From Ideonella livida (lineage in GTDB: Bacteria; Pseudomonadota; Gammaproteobacteria; Burkholderiales; Burkholderiaceae_C): a stretch of DNA of 64,000 bases. This document shows positions 35,831 to 46,839 of the stretch, in pieces. How positions within the stretch are numbered: the stretch's first letter is position 1; every line of letters begins with the position of its first letter. A program made the translations under genes and the position numbers. Where the stretch lies: the NCBI RefSeq assembly GCF_010499455.1, contig NZ_JAAGOH010000004.1:62001-126000 (forward strand). Direction: 5' to 3'. The notes below the pieces were generated by a model, which did no database searches, was not told the DNA's origin, and worked only from the letters and a program-made list of their open reading frames with translations.

Positions 35831-36712
35831 ATGTCCGCCCTCCACGCCGAGTCGCCCCGCTTCCACCATGTCGTCTGCGCGGACCGGTCCGACCAACCCC
35901 GCATGGCCTGGACGGAGTGGGGGGATCCCACCAACCCCCGCGTACTCGTCTGTGTGCACGGTCTGTCCCGGCAGGGCCGGGACTTCGACACCCTGGCCCA
36001 GGACTTGGCCGGTGCCTACCGGGTGGTCTGCCCCGACGTGGTCGGCCGTGGCCGTTCCGATTGGCTGCGCGACCCCATGGGATACGCCATACCGGCCTAC
36101 GCCGCCGACATGATGCGGCTGGTCGCCGCCTTGGGCGTGGCCGAGGTGGACTGGGTGGGCACCTCCATGGGCGGACTGATCGGCCTGGCGCTGAGCAGTC
36201 TGCCGGGCTCTCCCGTGCGGCGCCTGGTGCTCAACGATGTCGGCCCGCGCCTGGAGCTCGATGCGCTGCAGCGCATCGGCCAGTACCTGGGCGCGCCGGT
36301 TCGCTGGGACACCCTGGAGCAGGCGGCTGAGGCCTTGTGGGCGGTATCCGCCAGCTTCGGTCCCCACACCCCGGCGCAGTGGATGGCGCTGACACGGCCA
36401 CAGCTTGTGGCCGACGGCACCGGTTTCAAGCCGCACTATGACCCGGCAATCGCGCTGCCCTTCAAGGCAGCGACCGCGGAGTTGGTGCAGGCGGGCGAAG
36501 CCGCCCTCTGGCAGATTTGGGACCACCTGCGCCTGCCGGCGCTGGTGTTGCGCGGTCAGGAGAGCGACCTGCTCACCGAGGTGACGCTCCAGGAGATGCT
36601 GCGCCGTCAACCGTTGGCACGCGCTGTGGAGTTTGCGGGCGTGGGCCACGCGCCCATGCTGCAGCAGCCCGACCAGCGTGAAGCTGTGCGGGCGTTTCTG
36701 GAGCAGGCATGA
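35831..36712 (+). CDS. Alpha/beta hydrolase
   Basis: A 293-residue hydrolase. VCVHGLSRQGRDF forms the oxyanion-hole region, WVGTSMGGLIGLAL carries the nucleophile serine, the acid is expected in VLRGQESDLLT, and the base histidine is in FAGVGHAPML. Substrate unknown. Its position next to bdhA could suggest a hydroxyalkanoate ester, but PHB depolymerases have different signatures. The last four bases overlap the relA start (ATGA), so it is translationally coupled to relA. Confidence 0.85.
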   Translation: MSALHAESPRFHHVVCADRSDQPRMAWTEWGDPTNPRVLVCVHGLSRQGRDFDTLAQDLAGAYRVVCPDVVGRGRSDWLRDPMGYAIPAYAADMMRLVAALGVAEVDWVGTSMGGLIGLALSSLPGSPVRRLVLNDVGPRLELDALQRIGQYLGAPVRWDTLEQAAEALWAVSASFGPHTPAQWMALTRPQLVADGTGFKPHYDPAIALPFKAATAELVQAGEAALWQIWDHLRLPALVLRGQESDLLTEVTLQEMLRRQPLARAVEFAGVGHAPMLQQPDQREAVRAFLEQA

Positions 36713-38979
36713 AGAGCCAACCGCCGCGTGACGGGCCCGCGCCCATCGTCGAGCTGGCCGCCCAGGACCAACGGCCAGCCGAGACCCGTGGCGACGCCGG
36801 TACCGGCACGGCCACACCAGCCTTGCCTGAGGAGTTGATCCGTGCCCGCGCGTTTGCGGAGCCCCTGCTCACGGGGCGTCGCCTGGACACGGGTGAGGAC
36901 GCCTGGTCGCACGCCGAGGGCGTGGCCAGGATCCTGTCTGACATCGGGGGCGCTCCTTCCCTGCAGATTGCCGCCTACCTCGTCTACGCGGGCGATTTCC
37001 TGCAGCGACCCGAGGAGGTGATCAGCAAGGCCTTCGGTCCGTCCTATGCCAGCCTCGTCATGCTTACCCGCAAGCTGGTCCAGATCCAGCGTGCGGCGCG
37101 GGAGGCGCAGGTGGAGCAGGAGCGCCTGGCCGAGCAGACGGAGCGGGTGCGCAAGATGCTCCTGGCCTTCGCGCGCGACTTGAGGGTGGTGCTGCTGCGC
37201 CTGGCCTCCCGCCTGCAGAGCCTGCGCTGGCACGCAGCCCAGCGCGTGCCGTGCCCGGCGCCGCTGGCGGCCGAGACCGCCCAAGTCTTTGCCCCGCTGG
37301 CCAACCGCCTGGGCATCTGGCAGATCAAGTGGGAGATGGAAGACTTGGTCTTCCGCTTCCAGCATCCCCAGGCATACCGTGACATCGCCGGGCTGCTGGC
37401 CGAGAAGCGGGTGGAGCGGGAGGCGAGGGTGGAGGCCACGCGCGCAGGCGTGGCGGCTCACCTGGCGAGCCACGGCATCGCTGCGCGGGTCTACGGTCGG
37501 CCCAAACACATCTACAGCATCTGGAAGAAGATGCAGGGCAAGCACCTGGACTTCTCCCAGGTGATGGACGTGCAGGCCCTGCGCGTGGTGGTCGAGGACG
37601 TCCCCACCTGCTACGCCGCCCTGAGCCAGGTGCACGAGCGCTATCCCGCCGTGCCCGGGGAGTACGACGACTACATCGCCCGACCCAAGGGCAATGGCTA
37701 CCGGTCCCTGCACACGGTGGTGCAGGGGGATGATGGCCGCCCCATCGAGGTCCAGATCCGCACCCAGGCCATGCACGAGCATGCCGAGTACGGTGTGGCC
37801 GCCCACTGGGCCTACAAGGAGGCTGGCGCCAAGGGTTACGGTGGGGTGGCCGCCGCCGGCGATTTCGAAGCCCGTGTGGCGGAGGCCCGCAAGACCGTGC
37901 TGCGCCAGTTGCTGGCCTGGGAGCGGGACTTCTCCCAGGCAGGGCAGGCGGAGGACAAGGCTGAGGGCCGGTTCGATGACCGCATCTACGTCTTTACCCC
38001 CCAGGCTGCGGTGATCGAGCTGACCGCCGGCGCCACCCCGGTGGATTTCGCCTACGCGCTGCACACCGATGTGGGCCATCGCTGCCGTGGCGCAAAGGTG
38101 GACGGGCAGATGGTGCCCCTGTCCACACCGCTGTCCAACGGACAAACTGTCGAGGTCATCACCCTCAAGGAGGGAGGACCCTCCCTGGACTGGCTCAATG
38201 CGGAGCTGGGTTTTTTGCGCAGCGCACGGGCCAAGGCCAAGGTCCGGGCCTGGTTCAACGCCCAGGCCCAGGCCGTCACGGTGGCCAGGGGGCGCGACCT
38301 GGTCGAGCGCCTGCTGCAGCGCGAAGGGCGCACGGCCCTGCGGCTGGAAGACTTGGCTGAGCGCCTCGGTTTCCGCAGCGCCGAGGCGCTGTTCGAGGTG
38401 GTGGGCAAGGATGAGTATTCGCTGCGCAACATCGAGCAGATCCTGCGGCCTGCCGAGCCCGAACCGCCGGAGGACGCGGTGCCGGCGCTGCGCCGGCCGC
38501 GGCACGCCGACGGCCAGGCCGGCGGGGTGTTGGTCGTGGGCGTGGAAAGCCTGCTGACCGGCTTGGCCAAATGCTGCCGCCCGGCCCCGCCTGACGGCAT
38601 CGGTGGCTTTGTCACCCGTGGCCGCGGGGTGGCCGTTCACCGCCTGGACTGCCGCAATTTCCGGGAGATGAGCCTGACCCATCCTGAGCGGGTGATTCCG
38701 GTGACTTGGGGTCGACCGCAAGGGGCCGACGGCGCCGCCTATCCGGTGGACATCAACGTCGTGGCCCATGACAGGCAGGGCCTGCTGCGGGACATCTCCG
38801 AAGTCTTCGCCAAGGCCAAAGTGAACGTGACCGGCGTCCACAGCCAGTCAGCCCGCGATGTGATGGGGGACATCGCGCGCATGACGTTCACGGTGGAGCT
38901 GCCGGAGGTCTCGCGTCTTCCCGGTCTGCTCACGCTCGTGGGCACCGTCGCGGGGGTGCGACAGGTGCGACGCCGCTGA
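36709..38979 (+). CDS. relA: RelA-type (p)ppGpp synthetase
   Basis: A 756-residue RelA/SpoT homologue. The N-terminal hydrolase-like domain reads LVYAGDFL where active enzymes have an HD pair, so it should not degrade ppGpp. The synthetase domain holds RPKHIYSIWKKMQGK and RPKGNGYRSLHT. TGS follows (DRIYVFTPQAAVIELTAG), then a zinc-finger/helical region with KCCRPAPPDGIGGFVTRG, and a C-terminal ACT domain (DINVVAHDRQGLLRDISEVF). This makes it the synthetase-only RelA; the bifunctional SpoT must lie elsewhere. The first 40 residues are low-complexity. Confidence 0.93.
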   Translation: MKSQPPRDGPAPIVELAAQDQRPAETRGDAGTGTATPALPEELIRARAFAEPLLTGRRLDTGEDAWSHAEGVARILSDIGGAPSLQIAAYLVYAGDFLQRPEEVISKAFGPSYASLVMLTRKLVQIQRAAREAQVEQERLAEQTERVRKMLLAFARDLRVVLLRLASRLQSLRWHAAQRVPCPAPLAAETAQVFAPLANRLGIWQIKWEMEDLVFRFQHPQAYRDIAGLLAEKRVEREARVEATRAGVAAHLASHGIAARVYGRPKHIYSIWKKMQGKHLDFSQVMDVQALRVVVEDVPTCYAALSQVHERYPAVPGEYDDYIARPKGNGYRSLHTVVQGDDGRPIEVQIRTQAMHEHAEYGVAAHWAYKEAGAKGYGGVAAAGDFEARVAEARKTVLRQLLAWERDFSQAGQAEDKAEGRFDDRIYVFTPQAAVIELTAGATPVDFAYALHTDVGHRCRGAKVDGQMVPLSTPLSNGQTVEVITLKEGGPSLDWLNAELGFLRSARAKAKVRAWFNAQAQAVTVARGRDLVERLLQREGRTALRLEDLAERLGFRSAEALFEVVGKDEYSLRNIEQILRPAEPEPPEDAVPALRRPRHADGQAGGVLVVGVESLLTGLAKCCRPAPPDGIGGFVTRGRGVAVHRLDCRNFREMSLTHPERVIPVTWGRPQGADGAAYPVDINVVAHDRQGLLRDISEVFAKAKVNVTGVHSQSARDVMGDIARMTFTVELPEVSRLPGLLTLVGTVAGVRQVRRR

Positions 38980-39098
38980 ACCGTGCAGCCCACCACCGCG
39001 GTTGCCGGCTCACGCTCGTGCTGGGGACAATCGCCGTGGCGCCTGCTGGCTGAGGTCAGCCGGATGCCGTCGACCCCCTTCTTTCGTGGATTTCCCTC

Positions 39099-40055
39099 AT
39101 GCAGGCCGAGCAGCCCATCACCCAAGAACTCAAGCGCTGGATCGTGGCCCAGGCCCAGGCGGGCTGCCGGCCAGAGGATGTCCTGGAAGCCATGAAGTCC
39201 AGCGGATGGCGCGACGAGGTGGCAATCCGGGCGATGGAGGAGGCGCTGCAGTCGCATCTGCAGTCGCAGGGCCCCTTGCCCGGTTCTGGCATGGCCGCCT
39301 TTGACCCGCGGACCACTGCCCCGTCGCCCGCTCAGGCCGCGGGGCTCACCCCGCGCGAAGGTCCGGCCCGTGCTGCACCGGCCGGACTCCTGGCCGCAGC
39401 CGGTCAACCGGGGCCAGACCTGGCCAGTGGCCGAAGCACGCTGATCGCAGGGGACCGAGAAGTCACGGTGCTGATGCAGAGCCAGCGTCCCAGGGCTGTG
39501 CTGTTCGGTAACTTCCTCTCCTCAGGGGAGTGCGAAGCGCTGGTGGCGATGGCCCGTGGCCGGCTCGCCCGCTCGGAAACCGTGGTCAACGAGACCGGCG
39601 GCAGCGAAGTCAACAGCGCCCGCACCAGCGACGGTATGTTCTTCAACCGCGGAGAAAACGAGCTCTGCGCCCGCATCGAGAAACGCATCGCTGACCTGCT
39701 GCGATGGCCCATCCAGAACGGCGAAGGTCTGCAGGTGCTGCGCTATCTGCCCGGGGCACGGTACTTGGCCCACCAAGACTATTTCGACCCCGAACAGCCG
39801 GGGGCCGGCACCATCCTGGCCCGGGGAGGGCAGCGGGTAGGCACGCTGGTCATGTACCTGAACACCCCGCTGCGTGGCGGTGCCACCACTTTTCCTGACG
39901 CAGGGCTGGAGGTGTCGCCCGTGCGAGGCAACGCCTTGTTCTTTGCCTACGACCGACCCGACCCTGCCTGCCTGGCCTTGCACAGCGGCGCGCCCGTGGA
40001 GGAGGGAGAGAAGTGGGTGGCGACCAAATGGCTGCGCCAGGGGGTCTTCAGCTGA
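39099..40055 (+). CDS. 2OG-Fe(II) dioxygenase, prolyl 4-hydroxylase type
   Basis: A 318-residue protein. The iron ligands are the His and Asp of LAHQDYFDPEQ and a distal His in LALHSGAPV, with 2-oxoglutarate held near EKWVATKWL. Upstream, FGNFLSSGECEALVAMARG is the family entry. The first ~125 residues hold a helical segment and a Pro/Ala-rich linker not needed for catalysis. The protein substrate is unknown; some bacterial relatives modify elongation factor Tu. It follows relA by 119 bases. Confidence 0.88.
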   Translation: MQAEQPITQELKRWIVAQAQAGCRPEDVLEAMKSSGWRDEVAIRAMEEALQSHLQSQGPLPGSGMAAFDPRTTAPSPAQAAGLTPREGPARAAPAGLLAAAGQPGPDLASGRSTLIAGDREVTVLMQSQRPRAVLFGNFLSSGECEALVAMARGRLARSETVVNETGGSEVNSARTSDGMFFNRGENELCARIEKRIADLLRWPIQNGEGLQVLRYLPGARYLAHQDYFDPEQPGAGTILARGGQRVGTLVMYLNTPLRGGATTFPDAGLEVSPVRGNALFFAYDRPDPACLALHSGAPVEEGEKWVATKWLRQGVFS

Positions 40056-40082
40056 ACCCTCTGCCCCCGGTCGTGGGGTCGC

Positions 40083-40907
40083 TCAGTAGATCAACCGGTC
40101 GGGGCGGATGTCGCGCAGGATGGTCGTCGCGATCTCCTCGATCGACTTGTGGGTCGAGCTGAGCCAGGAAATGCCCGCGCGTTTCATCATCGTCTCGGCT
40201 TCGCGCACTTCGTATCGGCAGTTCTCGATGGCCGCATAGCGGCTGCCGGGCCGCCGCTCGTTGCGGATCTGGCACAGCCGGTCGGGGTCGATGGTCAGGC
40301 CGAAGCACTTGCGCCGATGCGGGGCCAAAGCACCAGGCAATTGACCCCGCTCGAAGTCTTCGGGAATGAGCGGGTAATTGGCCGCCTTGATCCCGTGCTG
40401 CATCGCCAGGTAGAGCGAGGTTGGCGTCTTGCCGCAGCGGCTCACACCCACCAAGATCACATCGGCGGCCTCGAGGTTCTTGGCCGATTGCCCGTCATCG
40501 TGGGCCAGCGAGAAATTGATCGCCTCGATCCGCTCGTTGTACTCCTGGCTCTTGGCCGCATCCGAGAAACGGCCCACCCGATGGTTGGACTTCATGCCCA
40601 ACTCATGCTCGAGCGGCTCGACGAAGGCGGCGAACATGTCCATCACCATGCCCTTGCAGCGGCCATCTTTCAGGATCTCCCGCACCTCATCCTTGGCCAA
40701 GGTGATGAACACGATGGGCCGCAGGCCCTCGGCCTCGGCGGTCTGGTTGATCTCGGAGACCACCTTGTCGGCTTTGTCCACCGTGTCGATGAATGGACGG
40801 CGGACATGCCGAGGACGCAGCGCGAACTGCGCCAGGATGGAATTGCCGAAAGTCTCGGCGGTGATGCCGGTGCCGTCAGAGACGTAGAAGACAGTGCGAT
40901 TGGTCAT
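40083..40907 (-). CDS. ppsR: PEP synthetase regulatory protein (kinase/pyrophosphorylase)
   Basis: A 274-residue DUF299 enzyme that turns PEP synthase off by ADP-dependent phosphorylation and on by phosphate-dependent reversal. The N-terminus VFYVSDGTGITAETFGNSI and the P-loop VGVSRCGKTPTSLYLA are diagnostic. It is divergent from ppsA with 255 bases between, the usual proteobacterial arrangement. In E. coli the target is a threonine next to the catalytic histidine; here the equivalent segment is GGRTCHAAI of PpsA. Confidence 0.95.
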   Translation of the reverse strand: MTNRTVFYVSDGTGITAETFGNSILAQFALRPRHVRRPFIDTVDKADKVVSEINQTAEAEGLRPIVFITLAKDEVREILKDGRCKGMVMDMFAAFVEPLEHELGMKSNHRVGRFSDAAKSQEYNERIEAINFSLAHDDGQSAKNLEAADVILVGVSRCGKTPTSLYLAMQHGIKAANYPLIPEDFERGQLPGALAPHRRKCFGLTIDPDRLCQIRNERRPGSRYAAIENCRYEVREAETMMKRAGISWLSSTHKSIEEIATTILRDIRPDRLIY

Positions 40908-40965
40908 GGGAGAAGGCGCAAAAGTTTCAGCCGCGTTTCAGCCATGATAGGCACGCTGTCCGTAG

Positions 40966-40978
40966 AATTCACTGAATT
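40966..40978. repeat. Small palindrome in the ppsR/ppsA divergent region
   Basis: AATTCA-C-TGAATT is an exact inverted repeat in a short AT-rich patch, about 60 bases before the ppsR start. It may mark a promoter or regulator site for ppsR. Confidence 0.3.
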
Positions 40979-41162
40979 TGGTCAGACAGACTGCGGGGTG
41001 TGGCGCCAAGCGCCCCACCAAGCCTCCCTCCCTCTCCAGCATGTGCCCCCGTTGCTCAGAACCTGAACAACACCCCGCAACGCCGCGGGCTGGCTGGATG
41101 ACGCGCGTCCGTCGAGGCGCTGGACTGACCGCACCGGATTTTTGTCATCAAGGAGCTTTGTC

Positions 41163-43562
<2,400 letters not shown>

Positions 43563-43571
43563 CAACCCTCG

Positions 43572-43591
43572 GAGCCGGAATGAGCCGGCTC
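43572..43591 (+). terminator. Hairpin after ppsA
   Basis: GAGCCGG-AATGAG-CCGGCTC begins 10 bases past the ppsA stop and is followed by TGATTT. The stem is good but the T-run is weak, so termination may be partial. Confidence 0.4.
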
Positions 43592-43628
43592 TGATTTACC
43601 GAAAGCCCCTCGTTGTGCGCACTTGATG

Positions 43629-43637
43629 TGCCATAAT
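43629..43637 (+). promoter_or_regulatory. Possible extended -10 promoter of rpsF
   Basis: TGCCATAAT is an extended -10 element about 75 bases before the rpsF start, in a short AT-richer patch. No -35 box at proper spacing is clear, which an extended -10 can do without. Confidence 0.35.
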
Positions 43638-43710
43638 GATGGGCTTTCCCTTGCTGTACCCGCATCTGACGCGCGGGGCAGCTTCCATCTGGAACCCAAG
43701 AGGAGTCCTC

Positions 43711-44079
43711 ATGCGTCACTATGAGATCGTTCTGCTGATCCATCCGGATCAAAGCGAACAGGTTCCGGCCATGCTGGAGCGCTACAAGTCCCTGGTCACC
43801 AACGGTGGTGGCAAGGTGCACCGCGTGGAAGATTGGGGCCGCCGCCAACTGGCCTACCTGATCCAGAAGCTCGCCAAGGCGCACTACCTGTGCCTGAACA
43901 TCGAGTGCTCCAAGGAAGTGCTGGCCGAGCTGGAAACCGGTTTCCGCTTCAACGACGCCGTGCTGCGTCATCTGACCGTCAAGCTCGAGAAGGCCGAAAC
44001 CGCGCCTTCCGTCATGATGAAGTCGGTGGAGAAGGAAGAGGCCCGCAAGGCCGCCGCCGCCCAGGAATCTGCCGCCTGA
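43711..44079 (+). CDS. rpsF: 30S ribosomal protein S6
   Basis: A 122-residue S6. [19 protein letters not shown] and [20 protein letters not shown] are the family blocks, followed by an acidic Ala-rich tail. The ATG at 43711 has an AGAGGAG site. It heads the rpsF-priB-rpsR-rplI operon. Confidence 0.97.
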   Translation: MRHYEIVLLIHPDQSEQVPAMLERYKSLVTNGGGKVHRVEDWGRRQLAYLIQKLAKAHYLCLNIECSKEVLAELETGFRFNDAVLRHLTVKLEKAETAPSVMMKSVEKEEARKAAAAQESAA

Positions 44080-44124
44080 GTTCGACGTGCTCCGCTCGCG
44101 GATGTCTGATCGGCGCCCCCAGCC

Positions 44125-44412
44125 ATGAACCGGCTGGTGCTTGCCGCGCAGGTGCAGGAACAAGGCACTACCCGCTACACCCCCGCAGGACTGCCTGCCG
44201 TGGACCTGACCTTGTTGTCGGAGTCCGAGGTGGTTCAGGATGGGCACCCCCGAATGGTCCGACTGGACATCAGGGCGGTGGCCATTGGTCAGCAGGTTTG
44301 CGCCCAGGTCAGATCGCTGTCGCTGGAAGCCCGTAAAACCTTCACCGGTTTTCTGGCGCCTTCTCGCAATGGCAAAGGCCTGGTGTTCCACATCACCGAC
44401 ATCCACGACTGA
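44125..44412 (+). CDS. priB: Primosomal replication protein N
   Basis: A 95-residue OB-fold protein that helps restart stalled replication forks with PriA and DnaT. The sequence MNRLVLAAQVQEQGTTRYTP and the C-terminal FHITDIHD are typical. Placement between rpsF and rpsR is conserved in beta- and gammaproteobacteria and supports the call despite low sequence conservation. Confidence 0.92.
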   Translation: MNRLVLAAQVQEQGTTRYTPAGLPAVDLTLLSESEVVQDGHPRMVRLDIRAVAIGQQVCAQVRSLSLEARKTFTGFLAPSRNGKGLVFHITDIHD

Positions 44413-44456
44413 GCCCGTCCCGTCAAACACCGGATTGATCATCGAGAGAGGTCAAC

Positions 44457-44741
44457 ATGCCCCCGCCCAAGTCTCGTTTTTCCAAGGACCGTCGTCCCAA
44501 GCGCAACCAGCAGTCTCTGCTGTTCCGTCGCAAGAAGTTCTGCCGTTTCACCGTCGCTGGCGTCGAGTCGATCGACTACAAGGACGTGGACCTGCTGCGT
44601 GACTTCGTGGGTGAGAACGGCAAGATCACGCCCGCCCGCCTGACCGGCACCCGTGCGTTCTTCCAGCGTCAGCTGACCACGGCCATCAAGCGCTCGCGCT
44701 TCCTGGCCATGCTGCCGTACTCTGATCAACACAAGGCCTGA
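44457..44741 (+). CDS. rpsR: 30S ribosomal protein S18
   Basis: A 94-residue S18, with [20 protein letters not shown] and [17 protein letters not shown]. The N-terminal 20 residues are a basic extension longer than in E. coli, common in betaproteobacteria. It is 44 bases after priB and 14 bases before rplI. Confidence 0.97.
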   Translation: MPPPKSRFSKDRRPKRNQQSLLFRRKKFCRFTVAGVESIDYKDVDLLRDFVGENGKITPARLTGTRAFFQRQLTTAIKRSRFLAMLPYSDQHKA

Positions 44742-44755
44742 CAGGAGCACCCGCC

Positions 44756-45205
44756 ATGCAAATCATCCTGCTGGAAAAGGTGGCCAACCTGGGTAACCTG
44801 GGTGACATCGTCAAGGTCAAGGACGGCTACGCCCGCAACTTCCTGATCCCGACCAAGAAGGCCCGTCGTGCCACCGAGGTCGCGCTCAAGGAATTTGAAG
44901 CCCGCCGCGCCGAGCTCGAGAAGGCTGCTGCCGAGAAGCTGGCCGCCGCCCAGGCACTGGGCGAGAAGCTGACCGGCATGCTCGTGCACGTGGCTCAGAA
45001 GGCTGGCGTGGACGGTCGTCTGTTCGGCTCCGTGACCAACCACGACGTGGCTGATGCCCTGGTGAAGCTGGGTCACAGTGTCGTCAAGGCCCAAGTGCGC
45101 ATGCCGCACGGCCCGCTGAAGCACGTGGGTGAGTTCCCCGTGCAAGTGGCGCCGCACACCGACGTGGTCGTCGAGATCACCGTCAAGGTGGTGCCCGAGG
45201 AATGA
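44756..45205 (+). CDS. rplI: 50S ribosomal protein L9
   Basis: A 149-residue L9. It opens [19 protein letters not shown], has the long helical linker ([20 protein letters not shown]) and a C-terminal domain ending TVKVVPEE. Length and layout are normal. A terminator follows. Confidence 0.98.
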   Translation: MQIILLEKVANLGNLGDIVKVKDGYARNFLIPTKKARRATEVALKEFEARRAELEKAAAEKLAAAQALGEKLTGMLVHVAQKAGVDGRLFGSVTNHDVADALVKLGHSVVKAQVRMPHGPLKHVGEFPVQVAPHTDVVVEITVKVVPEE

Positions 45206-45251
45206 TGAGGCTGCGGGCCTGATGCCCGCGCTTGTCTTTCCCCGCACCTGA

Positions 45252-45279
45252 GGGCCGGCCACGCCGGCCCTTTTCTTTT
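45252..45279 (+). terminator. Terminator after rplI
   Basis: GGGCCGGC-CAC-GCCGGCCC followed by TTTTCTTTT, 46 bases past the rplI stop. A textbook intrinsic terminator closing the ribosomal protein operon before dnaB. Confidence 0.9.
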
Positions 45280-45316
45280 GGTATGCGCGCTTTGTGTGCG
45301 CCCTATCATTCCCGCA

Positions 45317-46735
45317 ATGTCCACCATCTTCGACGCCTATGATCCCCGCAGCGGCCAGCGTGACGACGAGGTCGCGCGGCTGCGTGTGCCGCCCCACTCG
45401 ATCGAAGCCGAGCAGAGCGTGCTGGGCGGTCTGCTGCTGGACAACGGCGCCTGGGACCGCGCGGCCGATGTCCTGAGCGAAGAGGATTTCTATCGGCATG
45501 AGCACCGCCTGATCTTCTCCGCCATCAGCCTGCTGATTGCCGCCAGCAAGCCCGCGGACGTGATCACGGTGTTCGAGCGGCTCCAGTCGATGGGCAAGGA
45601 TGGCGACTGCGGCGGCCTGACTTATCTGAACGCCCTGGCACAAAGCGTACCCAGCGCGGCCAATCTGCGGCGTTATGCGGAAATCGTTCGCGAACGCTCG
45701 ATCCTGCGCAAGTTGATTGCGGCCAGCGACGAAATCGCCACCCACGCCTTCAACCCCCAGGGCAAGGCGGTGTCCCAGATCCTGGACGAGGCCGAGGGGA
45801 AGATTTTCAAGATCGGCGAGGAAGGTCAGCGCAACAAGCAGGGATTTCAGAGCATGGACCAGCTGGTCATGCAACTGATCGACCGGGTGACCGAGCTGGC
45901 GGAGAACGGTGCCGATGACGTCACAGGCGTGCGCACCGGGTTCTATGACCTGGACCGGATGACGGCCGGTCTGCAGGGGGGGGATCTGATCATCCTGGCT
46001 GCCCGTCCGTCGATGGGCAAGACCGCCTTCGCACTCAACATCGCCGAGAACGTGGCGGTCCAAGAGGGGCGTCCGGTGGTGGTGTTCTCCATGGAAATGG
46101 GGGCGGCGCAGCTGGCCCTGCGTCTGGTTGGTTCGTTGGGGCGCATCGATCAGTCGGGGCTGCGCACCGGCAAGCTGCGCGACGAAGACTGGGGCCGACT
46201 CACCGAAGCGGTGGACAAACTCTCCAAAGCGCACATCTATATTGACGAGACCCCGGCCCTCAATCCGGCGGAGCTGCGGGCACGGGCAAGGCGCCAAGCC
46301 CGGCAGTCCGGCCAGTTGGGTCTGATCGTGATCGACTACCTTCAGCTGATGAGCGGCAGCGCCGCCAGCAGCGGCGAGAACCGGGCCACGGAGCTCTCGG
46401 AGATCTCGCGCGGGCTCAAGGCCTTGGCTAAGGAGTTGAATTGTCCGGTGATCGCGCTCTCTCAGCTCAACCGCTCGGTGGAGACACGGCCGGACAAGCG
46501 TCCGATGATGTCAGACCTCCGCGAATCCGGTGCCATCGAGCAGGATGCCGACGTGATCATGTTCATCTACCGCGACGACTACTACAACCGGGAGGACTCC
46601 AAGACCCCCGGGCAGGCGGAAATCATCATCGCCAAGCAGCGGAACGGACCGGTGGGTGCCGTGCACCTGGCGTTCCTCAAGCAGAACACCCGCTTTGACA
46701 ATCTGGCGCCTGAAGCCCGGTACGACGACTACTGA
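45317..46735 (+). CDS. dnaB: Replicative DNA helicase
   Basis: A 472-residue hexameric helicase. The N-terminal domain opens with VPPHSIEAEQSVLGGLLLDN. The RecA-like motor has Walker A AARPSMGKTAFALN with K235, LIVIDYLQLM as the Walker B, and ALSQLNRSVETR. The ATG at 45317 is chosen; the frame runs upstream to 45278 inside the terminator region. No intein is present. Confidence 0.97.
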   Translation: MSTIFDAYDPRSGQRDDEVARLRVPPHSIEAEQSVLGGLLLDNGAWDRAADVLSEEDFYRHEHRLIFSAISLLIAASKPADVITVFERLQSMGKDGDCGGLTYLNALAQSVPSAANLRRYAEIVRERSILRKLIAASDEIATHAFNPQGKAVSQILDEAEGKIFKIGEEGQRNKQGFQSMDQLVMQLIDRVTELAENGADDVTGVRTGFYDLDRMTAGLQGGDLIILAARPSMGKTAFALNIAENVAVQEGRPVVVFSMEMGAAQLALRLVGSLGRIDQSGLRTGKLRDEDWGRLTEAVDKLSKAHIYIDETPALNPAELRARARRQARQSGQLGLIVIDYLQLMSGSAASSGENRATELSEISRGLKALAKELNCPVIALSQLNRSVETRPDKRPMMSDLRESGAIEQDADVIMFIYRDDYYNREDSKTPGQAEIIIAKQRNGPVGAVHLAFLKQNTRFDNLAPEARYDDY

Positions 46736-46784
46736 CTTTTGGCCCCTGGGACGCCCCGGGACGACATATGCGGCACCTTCACTG

Positions 46785-46813
46785 GTGACGGGCCAGGCTG
46801 AATACTGTATAAA
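46785..46813 (+). promoter_or_regulatory. Promoter of the radical SAM gene
   Basis: The -35 box GTGACG (46785-46790) and the -10 box TATAAA (46808-46813) are 17 bases apart. The -10 box sits inside the LexA-type palindrome, so the promoter should be shut by LexA binding. The leader before the ATG at 46840 would be only about 20 bases and holds a GGAG site. Confidence 0.55.
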
Positions 46814-46825
46814 GATACAGTATTC
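46800..46825. promoter_or_regulatory. LexA (SOS) box
   Basis: The 16-bp core CTGTATAAAGATACAG (46805-46820) fits CTGT-N8-ACAG. The 20-bp form TACTGTATAAAGATACAGTA matches the E. coli consensus at 18 of 20 positions. The inverted repeat extends to 11-base arms (GAATACTGTAT and its mirror) around a 4-base centre. This is far beyond chance for a region of this composition. Confidence 0.85.
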
Positions 46826-46839
46826 ACTGGAGTCCAGTC

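Noticed and set aside
43711-45205. Ribosomal-protein leader autoregulation element before rpsF
   Set aside because: An S6:S18 leader structure was considered, but I could not draw a convincing motif in the short leader by eye.
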